Shown here one piece after another: positions 57,132 to 64,000 of a stretch of DNA of 64,000 nt (positions are counted from its first letter, which is position 1; each line of letters opens with the position of its first letter). The translations under genes and the position numbers were made by a program. Below the pieces are notes generated by a model. The model saw only the letters and a list, made by a program, of their open reading frames with translations. It did not search any database and had not been told where the DNA came from. The stretch comes from Polyangiaceae bacterium (GTDB lineage Bacteria; Myxococcota_A; Polyangia; Polyangiales; Polyangiaceae): the NCBI GenBank assembly GCA_020846005.1, contig JADLEQ010000001.1, positions 1 through 64,000 on the forward strand, given 5' to 3'.

Positions 57132-57929
57132 TCAGAACGAACCGGCCACGGCGAGCCGGACGGTCCCACCCCGGAGGGCGAGCTCGCCGAGGTCGAGCGT
57201 GGCCATTCGACGCGGAGCAGCTTCGCTCGATTCATCGGCTGCGAGCGGCCGGAACTGGAGCTCCGTGGACCCGGACCAGCCGTAGCCGCCCTCGAGGAGC
57301 GCCCACAGCCGGGCCCGCCGGCTGTCCGCCCGTGTCACGCCGTAGAGCTGGACCGCGCCGCCCAGGGTTGCGTCCGCCGCCGGGAGCCACGCGCCCTCTT
57401 CGCCCCCGGCGTGGAGCGTCAGCCCCGCTACCGAGTCCGCCAGCGTGGCCGAGACGCGCAGCGCTCCCGGGCTGAGCCGGCCGAAGCCGAAGAGCTGCGG
57501 GAAGACGTGGTACCGGCCCTCGATCCCCGCGGTGAGGCGGTGGACGACGAGCTCGCTCTCCTCGCCGCGAGCCTCGCCGGTCACCGCGCCGAAGTCCCAG
57601 CCGCCGACCGCGACCACGGACCAGCGGTCCACGACCAGGAGCGTGCGGCCCCCGGCCAGGCTCGCCTGCGTGAGGACGTCGTTCTCGGAGAAGACGTCGT
57701 AGCCGGCGCTCCGGACGAGGGTCGTGCGGACACCGAGCGTCGCCCACCAGTGGCGCTGGTGGGTGCCGAGCGCGCCGGCGGGCGCCGGCGCCGCCGCGTC
57801 CGCCTGGGGAGGCGCCTCGGCGCTTGCCGGCGCGCCGCCGGGCTCGCCCTCGGCCCGAGCGGCCGCCGCAGAGAGGAGGAACGTCGCGCCAGCCAGCGCC
57901 GCCGCCCCGAGCTTCAGGTGCAGGTTCAT
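57132..57929 (-). CDS. Outer-membrane beta-barrel-like protein
   Basis: 265 residues. Signal peptide (cleavage after AAARAEG region), Ala/Pro linker (~28-52), then alternating beta strands typical of a small outer-membrane barrel: WWATLGVRTTLVRSAGYDVF, RWSVVAVGGWDFGAV, LTAGIEGRYHVFPQLFGFGRL, GTVRLAVAGSF at the end with terminal Phe. ATG overlaps the upstream propeller lipoprotein stop (ATGA). Likely the membrane partner of the three propeller lipoproteins upstream. Confidence 0.7.
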   Translation of the reverse strand: MNLHLKLGAAALAGATFLLSAAAARAEGEPGGAPASAEAPPQADAAAPAPAGALGTHQRHWWATLGVRTTLVRSAGYDVFSENDVLTQASLAGGRTLLVVDRWSVVAVGGWDFGAVTGEARGEESELVVHRLTAGIEGRYHVFPQLFGFGRLSPGALRVSATLADSVAGLTLHAGGEEGAWLPAADATLGGAVQLYGVTRADSRRARLWALLEGGYGWSGSTELQFRPLAADESSEAAPRRMATLDLGELALRGGTVRLAVAGSF

Positions 57930-59620
57930 TGGAGCCCTCCGAGCAACAGGCCGCCGTGGTAGCTCGTGACTCGAGTGCTCGGCGCGGAGGCGTCGAGCAC
58001 GGTCGCGGCCAGGGAGGCGCCTCCCGAGCCGGACAACGACGCGTGCAGCGCTACCGCGGCGTAGCCACCGTCCGCGCGCCGGATCTCGTGGATCGCGGCG
58101 ACGGGTCGCTCGAGGAGGAGCGGGTACGGATGTAGATCGGTGAGATCGAGGCTCCCGAGGTAGCCGGTGCCGACGCTGAGCGCCCACACGCGGCCGCCGT
58201 CCGGGGCGACCTGGAGCTGGAACGTCCCGAGCTCCGTCAAGATCGGGAAACTCTCGCGGGTCTCGAGGTCGAGGACGTAGAACTCGTCGGCGGCCTCGCC
58301 CTCCAGGATCCTGAGCGCCCGCCCGGGGACCTCACGCACCTCCCGCACGCGGATGCCGAGCTCTCGGTCATCGACGCTGAAGAAGCTCGACCCGGCGTTG
58401 TCGATCGACCAGAACGCGACGCCCGTCACCGAGGGGCTGTAGAGGAGCGCCGTCTCACGCCCGCCGCCCAGGTCGCGCGTGACCCGCGTCATGTGCGTGA
58501 AGCCCCGCGGCAACCGGACCGTCTGCGTGAGCGTCGTCGCCGGATCGACCAGCACCGCCTCCGATCGCCCGGGCACCAGCGCCGCGAGCCGCACGCCGCC
58601 ATCGGCCGCGGCTCCGTCGGTCGACACGAACTCGATGGAGCTGGGGAACGCGCCCACGTCGGCGACGTTGATCGTGACCGAGAAGTCGCGCCCGCTCCCC
58701 GCGGGGGCCTCCGTCAGCTCGACGAGCATGACGTTCGAGTCCGAGGCGAGCCGCACCGCGAGCCGAGCGTCGTTCGCCGACGCCTCGTCGTCCGGGGTGC
58801 CGCCGCCGTGGAAGACGACCTGCGCGGGGCGGCCCGCGGAGCCGTTCGTGGCCTGCGGCAGCTGGATCGTGACCTCGCCCAGATCGGCGGACGCCGCGCC
58901 GACCCGCCCGAGATCGATGAGCGTCACCTCGTTCGTCGTCTCGACGACGAGGAAGCGGGTGACGCCGCGCCCGGGGACGAGGAGCGGATCCGTGAAGGTG
59001 AGCCGCTCCGGCGCGCTGCCGTGGCTCCGGATCGTGCGCGGCACGGCGCCCTGATCGGGGTTCTCGAGGTCGACGAAGATGAGCTCGTTCGGGTTCACCA
59101 GGATGCCGCCGGCGTCGTAGACGACCGCCCACCGCCCCGCGGGATCGATGGCGAGCCCCTGGAGCGCATCGGACAGCGGGAAGAGGTGTCGCACGCCGGG
59201 CGCCGCACCGCCGTCGTAGACGGTGAGGCGCGGCGGCTGGTCGTTCGCGTCCCGCTGCGGCACGACGCCGCGCGACAGCACGAAGAGCGTGCTCGCGTCG
59301 GCGCTCGCGACCGTAGTGACCGGGTTCTCGCCGAGCGGGAGGAAGCTCGAGGCGAGCGAGCCGGGCGCGGCCGCGCGCAGCATCATCAGGCGATCGAGCG
59401 ACGGATCGAGCACCGCCACGGCGCCCGAGAGGCCGATGCTCGTCATCGGGAACTGCGCCGGCTCGTCCCACGCGTCCGCGCGCTCCCCCCACAGGTCGCC
59501 GCAGGCCCCGGCGAGCGCGGCCCAGGCGATCAGGCCGAGCCGGGCCAGGCGGGCGCCGGCCGGGCGGGGGGTGCGCGATCCCGGGGGGGGGATCGGCAGC
59601 GGGGATCGAGCTGTTCCCAT
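57926..59620 (-). CDS. Beta-propeller lipoprotein (third of operon)
   Basis: 564 residues from ATG 59620, chosen because GGAGG lies 7 bases upstream; ATG 59644 would extend it by eight residues. Signal peptide with lipobox ALAGAC, then seven or so propeller-like blades: AVAVLDPSLDRLMML, LFVLSRGVVPQRD, GLAIDPAGRWAVVYDAGG, LIFVDLENPDQGAV, EFYVLDLETRESFP. YncE-like. No catalytic motif. Relative of the two upstream lipoproteins but more diverged and without a Gly linker. Confidence 0.8.
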   Translation of the reverse strand: MGTARSPLPIPPPGSRTPRPAGARLARLGLIAWAALAGACGDLWGERADAWDEPAQFPMTSIGLSGAVAVLDPSLDRLMMLRAAAPGSLASSFLPLGENPVTTVASADASTLFVLSRGVVPQRDANDQPPRLTVYDGGAAPGVRHLFPLSDALQGLAIDPAGRWAVVYDAGGILVNPNELIFVDLENPDQGAVPRTIRSHGSAPERLTFTDPLLVPGRGVTRFLVVETTNEVTLIDLGRVGAASADLGEVTIQLPQATNGSAGRPAQVVFHGGGTPDDEASANDARLAVRLASDSNVMLVELTEAPAGSGRDFSVTINVADVGAFPSSIEFVSTDGAAADGGVRLAALVPGRSEAVLVDPATTLTQTVRLPRGFTHMTRVTRDLGGGRETALLYSPSVTGVAFWSIDNAGSSFFSVDDRELGIRVREVREVPGRALRILEGEAADEFYVLDLETRESFPILTELGTFQLQVAPDGGRVWALSVGTGYLGSLDLTDLHPYPLLLERPVAAIHEIRRADGGYAAVALHASLSGSGGASLAATVLDASAPSTRVTSYHGGLLLGGLQ

Positions 59621-59643
59621 GTGCGTGCCTCCGTGCCTTGCCA

Positions 59644-61314
59644 TCAGTCGATGACCTTCGCCCCGAGCTCGAAGCCGGTGAGCGTCCGCGCCGTGCCGTC
59701 CTCGAGATCGATGAACGTGATGCGCCCCTCCGGGTGCTGTTGCGCGACGAAGCCCTTGCGCGCCTCGGGCACCATCCCGGTCGCGAGGGGCTGCCCCGCG
59801 AGCTTCAGGTAGTCCACCTGCAGGGTGGGGAACCGCACCAGGTACGTCCCCCAGGTCTTCTTCGAGTCGTCTCGCACCGTCACCAGCGCGCGATCGCTCG
59901 GCACCCCAGGCGTGAGCACCACGCTCACGGGGATGGCGTCGGTGCCCACGATCTTCGGCGCGCGCTGCTCGTCGGTCGGCACCAGGCTGAACGCGCCCGC
60001 CTTCGTGCTGCCCGCGGCGGGCTGCAGGAGCGCGACGCCGTGCGCGGCGTCGTCCGCGGCGAACACCGCCCGCACGTTGGACTTGAGCGCGACCGTCCGG
60101 TACGCGAGGAACCCCGCGCCGGGCCGGAAGTCGAGGATGGTCAGCCGATCGCTCGGGATGGCGTTGGTGAACAGCAGCCCGACCTCGCCGGAGCGGGAGA
60201 GGGCCACGCTGCCGAACGTCTCGGCCGTGAGCGTCACCGCCGCGAAAGAGCCCGGCGCGGCGTGGATCCCCGGGATGGGGAGGACGGCGACCGTGCTCGC
60301 CTCGCGCAGGACGGCGACGGCGCGGGTGCCGTCCGCCGTGAGATCGAGATCGGTGACCACCGCGCCGAGCTCCACGGTCGAGATCGCGCCCGTGGCGACC
60401 GACACCACCGCCACGCTGGTCGCGCCGTCCCACCGCACCAGCGCCAGCGTGCCGTCTGGCGTGAGCGTCACGTCGCTCGGCGCGGGCGTCCCGATCGGGT
60501 CTGCGCTGAGCGCGACCAGGTCGACGACCTCCGGGCCGCTCGCCCCGGTGAGCTCGATCACGCTGATCCCCGGCTCCGTCACCGCGAAGGCGCGGGTGTC
60601 GTCCGAGGAGAACGCGAGGCGCACCGGGCGATACCCCACGGTGAGGCGGGTGGCGGCCTCCGCGCCGCTCGTCAGATCCAGGACCGTCACGTCCTGGAAG
60701 CCGTCCGCAGGGTCTGCGTTCGCCACGCCGCTCGCGTCCGTCCACGCGATGGCCCAGCGCCCGCCCGGGCTCACGGCCCACGCGTTCGCCCCCCGGTGGG
60801 TGGGCAGCGTGCGGGTCGTCAGCTCGGTCGGCGTCGCGCGGAGCACGGTCGCGTCGTGCGAGCCCACGTTGAGCACCACGGCCGCCGCCGAGTCGCCCGA
60901 GCCCGCGGCGGCGAGGTGCGTCGGCTGGAAGCCCGCCTGCACCGTCCGCACGGCGAGCGTCTCGGCGTCGACGAGCGCCACCCGCCCGCTCTCCGGGTTG
61001 GCGGACCACACCCGCTTCCCGGCGACGACCGGCGCCAGGAACGACCCCTCGATCTCCTGCTCGGGCGGGAGGACGCTCCCGCCCGCTCCCCCGAGCCCGC
61101 TCCCCGCCGTGCCCCCGGCCGCGGCGTCGTTCACGCCGCCGCCTCCGCCGCCCGCGGTGCCCCCCGTGCCCACGTCGTCGCCGCTCGTCGCCCCGGCTTC
61201 GTCGCCGGACGCGCAGTGCGCGAGGCCGACCACGGCGGCTGGCCCGAGCGCGCAGAGCGCGAGCCGCGCGCCCCACGCGAGCACCCGTGAGGTTCCCCGT
61301 GTCTCAGTTGCCAT
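59644..61314 (-). CDS. Beta-propeller lipoprotein (second of operon)
   Basis: 556 residues. Signal peptide with lipobox VVGLAHC, a Gly/Ala linker (~35-80), then YncE-like blades (GKRVWSANPESGRVALVDAE; ATRLTVGYRPVRLAFSSDDT). The C-terminus GFVAQQHPEGRITFIDLEDG, then TLTGFELGAKVID, is nearly the same as in the upstream gene (WVAQEHPEGRITFVDLETG, TLTGFELGARV). Clear tandem paralogs. Overlaps the upstream stop by 11 bp. Confidence 0.85.
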   Translation of the reverse strand: MATETRGTSRVLAWGARLALCALGPAAVVGLAHCASGDEAGATSGDDVGTGGTAGGGGGGVNDAAAGGTAGSGLGGAGGSVLPPEQEIEGSFLAPVVAGKRVWSANPESGRVALVDAETLAVRTVQAGFQPTHLAAAGSGDSAAAVVLNVGSHDATVLRATPTELTTRTLPTHRGANAWAVSPGGRWAIAWTDASGVANADPADGFQDVTVLDLTSGAEAATRLTVGYRPVRLAFSSDDTRAFAVTEPGISVIELTGASGPEVVDLVALSADPIGTPAPSDVTLTPDGTLALVRWDGATSVAVVSVATGAISTVELGAVVTDLDLTADGTRAVAVLREASTVAVLPIPGIHAAPGSFAAVTLTAETFGSVALSRSGEVGLLFTNAIPSDRLTILDFRPGAGFLAYRTVALKSNVRAVFAADDAAHGVALLQPAAGSTKAGAFSLVPTDEQRAPKIVGTDAIPVSVVLTPGVPSDRALVTVRDDSKKTWGTYLVRFPTLQVDYLKLAGQPLATGMVPEARKGFVAQQHPEGRITFIDLEDGTARTLTGFELGAKVID

Positions 61315-62938
61315 CTTGCACCCTCGCTCCCAGCTCGAACCCGGTCAGGGTGCGCAGCGCCCCCGTCTCCAGATCCACGAAGGTGATGCGCCCCTCGGGG
61401 TGCTCCTGCGCCACCCAGCCGCGGTCGGCCTCGGCGACCATCCCCGCCGCGAGCGGCGGGCTCGCCAGCGAGAAGCGATCGGCCTGCAGCGTCGGGAAGC
61501 GCACGAGCCACACGCCCCACGAGCGCTTCACGTCCGACCGCTCGGTGATGATCGCCCGCCGGCTCGCGCCGTCGGTGCCCGCGGGGGCGAACGCGACCTG
61601 GGCGAGCGGCGCGTCCGCGCTCTGGATCTTGGGGGGCAAGGTCTTGCCGACCGGGAGCGCGGCGAACGCCCCCGGCTTGGACGGCGAGTCGAGCAGGGCG
61701 ATGCCGTGCGCGCCGTCCGGCGCGATCAACGCCGAGGCCACGGGCACCGCGACCGAGACCGCGCGATGGGAGAGGAAGCTCGTGCCGGCGCGCAGGTCGA
61801 GGATCGTGACGCGCTCGCTCGGCGCGGAGTTCGTATAGAGGAGCGCGGCGGACGCGTTCTCGGCGGCGACCACGCTGCCGAAATCTCCGCCATCGATCGT
61901 CACGCTCGCGAAGGCCGTCGGGTCGTCGAAGATCTCCGCCGTCCGCACCACGGCGACGTACGACGCGTCGCGTACGACGGCGATCGCGGCGCTGCCGTCC
62001 GCCGTGAGGTCGAGATCGGTGATGGCCCCCGGCAGCGTGATCGAGCGGAGCTCGCCCGTCTCGAGCGACACCAGGCCGAGCTCGCCCACGCCCTCGCGCC
62101 GGACGAGCGCGAGCGTGCCGTCCGGCACCACCGACACGTCGAGCGCCACGTCCTCCAGCGGGTTCGGCGACACGGCGAAATCGCGCGAGACCGACGGGCC
62201 GAGCTCGGGGTCGAGGTCGATCACGCTCAGGCCGGACTCCGTGACGAAGAACGCGCGCGTCTCGTCCGATGCCACGAACGCGCGGGTGGGCCGGAACCCG
62301 ACGCTCAGTCGGATCGTCTCCGGCGGCTCCGCGCCCAGATCGACGACCGTCACGTCCTGGTAGCCCTCCGTCGGATCGGGGGCGCCGACCGCCGGGGTCC
62401 ACGCGATCGCCCACCGCCCGCGCGGGCTGACCGCCCACGCCGTGGCGCCACGATGGACGGCGAGCGTCTCCGTGCTGAGGGAGCCGTTCGCCTCGGCGCG
62501 CAGGAGGGTCGCGTCGTTGGAGCCCGTGTTGATCACGAGCGCGCGGTCCTCCCCCGGGACGTCGGTCGGCACGGCGACCAGGTGGGTCGGCCCGAAGCCC
62601 GCCTGGACCGTCGACACTTGGAAGGTGATCGCGTCGATCCGCGCGACGCGGCCGCTCTGAGGGTTGGCCGCCCAGAGGTACCGGCCGGTGGCCACCGGCG
62701 CCAGGAACGTGCCGTCGCGTTCCTGCTCCGGCGGGCGACCCCCGGCGCCCGGCGAGGCGCCGCTGCCGCTCGTGGGAAAGCCTCCCCCGCTTCCCCCCCC
62801 GCCCGCGGCGCCTCCCGGCGCACCGTCTGGCGAGTCGCTCGGCTCTGCGGGGAACTCCTCTGCGTCGGCCCCGCCGCAGTGCACCAACGCGAGCAGCCCC
62901 GCCGTGCCCACGAGCCCGAGAAGAGAGTATCCGCGCAT
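61304..62938 (-). CDS. Beta-propeller lipoprotein (first of operon)
   Basis: 544 residues. ATG 62938 has GGAG about 6 bases upstream and starts the signal peptide (lipobox ALVHC); an ATG farther upstream gives an N-terminus that is not signal-like. Gly/Ser linker (~25-75), then ~470 residues of YncE-like propeller (GRYLWAANPQSGRVARIDA; ETIRLSVGFRPTRAFVASDE). Paralog of the next gene over its whole length. Probably a surface or periplasmic binding propeller; function unknown. Confidence 0.85.
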   Translation of the reverse strand: MRGYSLLGLVGTAGLLALVHCGGADAEEFPAEPSDSPDGAPGGAAGGGGSGGGFPTSGSGASPGAGGRPPEQERDGTFLAPVATGRYLWAANPQSGRVARIDAITFQVSTVQAGFGPTHLVAVPTDVPGEDRALVINTGSNDATLLRAEANGSLSTETLAVHRGATAWAVSPRGRWAIAWTPAVGAPDPTEGYQDVTVVDLGAEPPETIRLSVGFRPTRAFVASDETRAFFVTESGLSVIDLDPELGPSVSRDFAVSPNPLEDVALDVSVVPDGTLALVRREGVGELGLVSLETGELRSITLPGAITDLDLTADGSAAIAVVRDASYVAVVRTAEIFDDPTAFASVTIDGGDFGSVVAAENASAALLYTNSAPSERVTILDLRAGTSFLSHRAVSVAVPVASALIAPDGAHGIALLDSPSKPGAFAALPVGKTLPPKIQSADAPLAQVAFAPAGTDGASRRAIITERSDVKRSWGVWLVRFPTLQADRFSLASPPLAAGMVAEADRGWVAQEHPEGRITFVDLETGALRTLTGFELGARVQDGN

Positions 62939-63099
62939 CGCCGCTCCGCCGGACCACGACACCGGCAGCTCGGCGAGGTGCAAGCCGCGGGCCACCCGCT
63001 CCCGATCCGAGGTACGCGCGCGGAGGCGCCGAATTCCTCACCGGAGCCCGCGTCGCGGATCCGGCCGAGGTCCCGCACGCGTGACACTGGAGTCACAGG

Positions 63100-63120
63100 G
63101 GTGGGCCCGCGCCGCCCACC
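63100..63120 (-). terminator. Hairpin after the PBP gene
   Basis: GGTGGGC-N7-GCCCACC, 7-bp perfect stem 53 bases past the PBP stop at 63173 on the minus strand and upstream of the propeller operon. Confidence 0.4.
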
Positions 63121-63172
63121 GCGTCGACTCGACGGCCCTCCCGGCCCGAGCGCGCGCTCGGACGGTTCGCGC

Positions 63173-64000
63173 TCAGTCGGCCGCGGCCGACCCGGCGGGC
63201 GCCGCGGGTTTCATGCCCCGCTTGGAGAAGTACGCGTGCAGCGCCTCGCGCGCGAGCTGCGGTCCCTTGATCTGCCAGATCGGGGTGTTGACGACGAGCG
63301 CGGCGACCGCGACCTCCGGGCGCTCGGCGGGCGCGAAGCCGATGAACCACGTGTAGTGGCGGTTGGCCTTGTGTCGCGTGAGCGTGCCCGTCTTGCCGGC
63401 CACCGTGATCCCCGGGAGGAACGGCCGGCCCCGCTCGTCGTGGAAGGTCTTGTACGCCGAGCCGTTGGCCGTGGTCTGCACCATCATGGTGGTGAGCTCC
63501 GCGGCCGTCTCCGCCCGGATGGCGCGCCGCAGCACGCGGGGCGGCGAGGCGTCCTCCCACAGCTTCTCGCCCCCGCGGCTCACGATCGCGATGATGCGGG
63601 GCTCGAGCGCGATCCCGCCGTTGGCCACCGTCTGGGCCATCGAGGCCGCTGCCAGGGGCGACAGCGTCGTGTGCCAGAAGCCGGCCGCCGAGCGCGCGAA
63701 CTCGAGCGGGTCGTCGGGGATGTCGACCCCGGGCGCCTCGTTCGGCACCACGAACGGGATCGGCGCGCCGTAGCCGAACGCCCCCGCCATCGCGGTCACG
63801 TCCTCCGGCGTCAGGTGCTTCTGCGCCATTCGGCCGAAGACGACGTTCAGGCTGCGCCCCATCGCGATGGCGAGCGTCGCGCACCACTTGTCCCGCTTCG
63901 GGTCGTCGACGAGCTCGTCCGCCGCGAGGCGGCTCTTGCCGCCGTGGTAGCACTGCTCGCTCTCGGCGCGCTGCCCGCCCTTCTCCACCAGCGCCGCGCC
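63173..64000 (-). CDS. Penicillin-binding protein transpeptidase domain (5' partial)
   Basis: The frame is open to the right edge, so the N-terminus and probably the SxxK nucleophile lie outside. The visible ~276 residues hold the SxN motif (AMGRSLNVVFGRMA) and the KTG motif (TVAGKTGTLTRHK), with CYHGG upstream and FWHTTLSPLAAASMAQTVANGG between, as in PBP transpeptidase domains. Crosslinks peptidoglycan in the periplasm; class A or B cannot be told from this part. No downstream partner within 230 bp. Confidence 0.88.
   Translation of the reverse strand, partial: GAALVEKGGQRAESEQCYHGGKSRLAADELVDDPKRDKWCATLAIAMGRSLNVVFGRMAQKHLTPEDVTAMAGAFGYGAPIPFVVPNEAPGVDIPDDPLEFARSAAGFWHTTLSPLAAASMAQTVANGGIALEPRIIAIVSRGGEKLWEDASPPRVLRRAIRAETAAELTTMMVQTTANGSAYKTFHDERGRPFLPGITVAGKTGTLTRHKANRHYTWFIGFAPAERPEVAVAALVVNTPIWQIKGPQLAREALHAYFSKRGMKPAAPAGSAAAD

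Overview
The window is very GC-rich, densely coded DNA on both strands and looks like the chromosome of a myxobacterium, most likely order Polyangiales (Sorangium/Polyangium relatives). Supporting signs are many secreted lipoproteins with a Gly/Ala/Ser linker behind the lipobox, a MYXO-CTERM-type C-terminal sorting signal, Hanks-type Ser/Thr kinases, a kinase-GAF-sigma54 activator fusion, PATAN and PEGA domains, and C-terminal scraps of the myxobacterial phage-integrase family beside a tRNA gene. About 47 protein genes, one tRNA-Leu(UAG), two integrase remnants and one truncated gene duplicate can be supported. No CRISPR array, insertion sequence, rRNA or replication origin was seen.

Layout. 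1-7 kb: the 3' end of a Gly-rich secreted protein, convergent with a two-gene unit (HPt/receiver/PATAN/PEGA regulator, then a degenerate sulfatase-fold lipoprotein). 7-9 kb: an LpqC-like esterase lipoprotein, two integrase C-terminal remnants and tRNA-Leu with a 13-bp att-like repeat. 9-16 kb: WYL regulator, DUF4336 protein, Cys-rich lipoprotein, FNT channel, RNase PH, membrane proteins and a propeller lipoprotein. 17-20 kb: 5-oxoprolinase pxpA plus a fused pxpBC. 19.7-23.3 kb: a DUF4256 gene and its truncated copy bracketing three secreted-protein genes, one with a frameshifted signal peptide. 24-32 kb: BNR-type lipoprotein, queE, and an OmpA-like protein followed by a 1184-residue MYXO-CTERM adhesin-like protein. 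32-39 kb: a propeller lipoprotein and an operon of a double-VWA lipoprotein, a Cys-rich lipoprotein, a small membrane-anchored protein and lnt. 39-48.5 kb: enoyl-CoA hydratase, AurF-like di-iron protein, a second VWA lipoprotein, an LppC-like/tsaE/mlaE-type overlapping operon, an SDR epimerase and a cytochrome-b-like membrane protein. 48.6-57 kb: sigma54 activator fusion, dam methylase, Ser/Thr kinase, SH3 protein and two small proteins. 57-63 kb: an operon of three propeller lipoproteins and an outer-membrane-barrel-like protein. 63-64 kb: the 3' part of a penicillin-binding protein.

The common theme is the cell envelope: lipoproteins and outer-membrane proteins, the enzyme that finishes lipoprotein acylation (Lnt), lipid trafficking (MlaE), peptidoglycan synthesis (PBP, LppC-like) and sensory kinases. 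Metabolic genes (queE, pxp, FNT, enoyl-CoA hydratase, AurF-like) are scattered between them.

The most notable pattern is at gene starts. Many transcription-unit heads lack a Shine-Dalgarno sequence and instead carry TANNNT 6-9 bases before an ATG or GTG, the arrangement expected for leaderless transcripts. Other points worth checking are the collapsed att/integrase scar at tRNA-Leu, the 2.7-kb cargo between DUF4256 copies, an exact 3 x 405 bp superrepeat, and a G-tract frameshift in a signal peptide. All family names are from reading the translated sequence; no database search was run.
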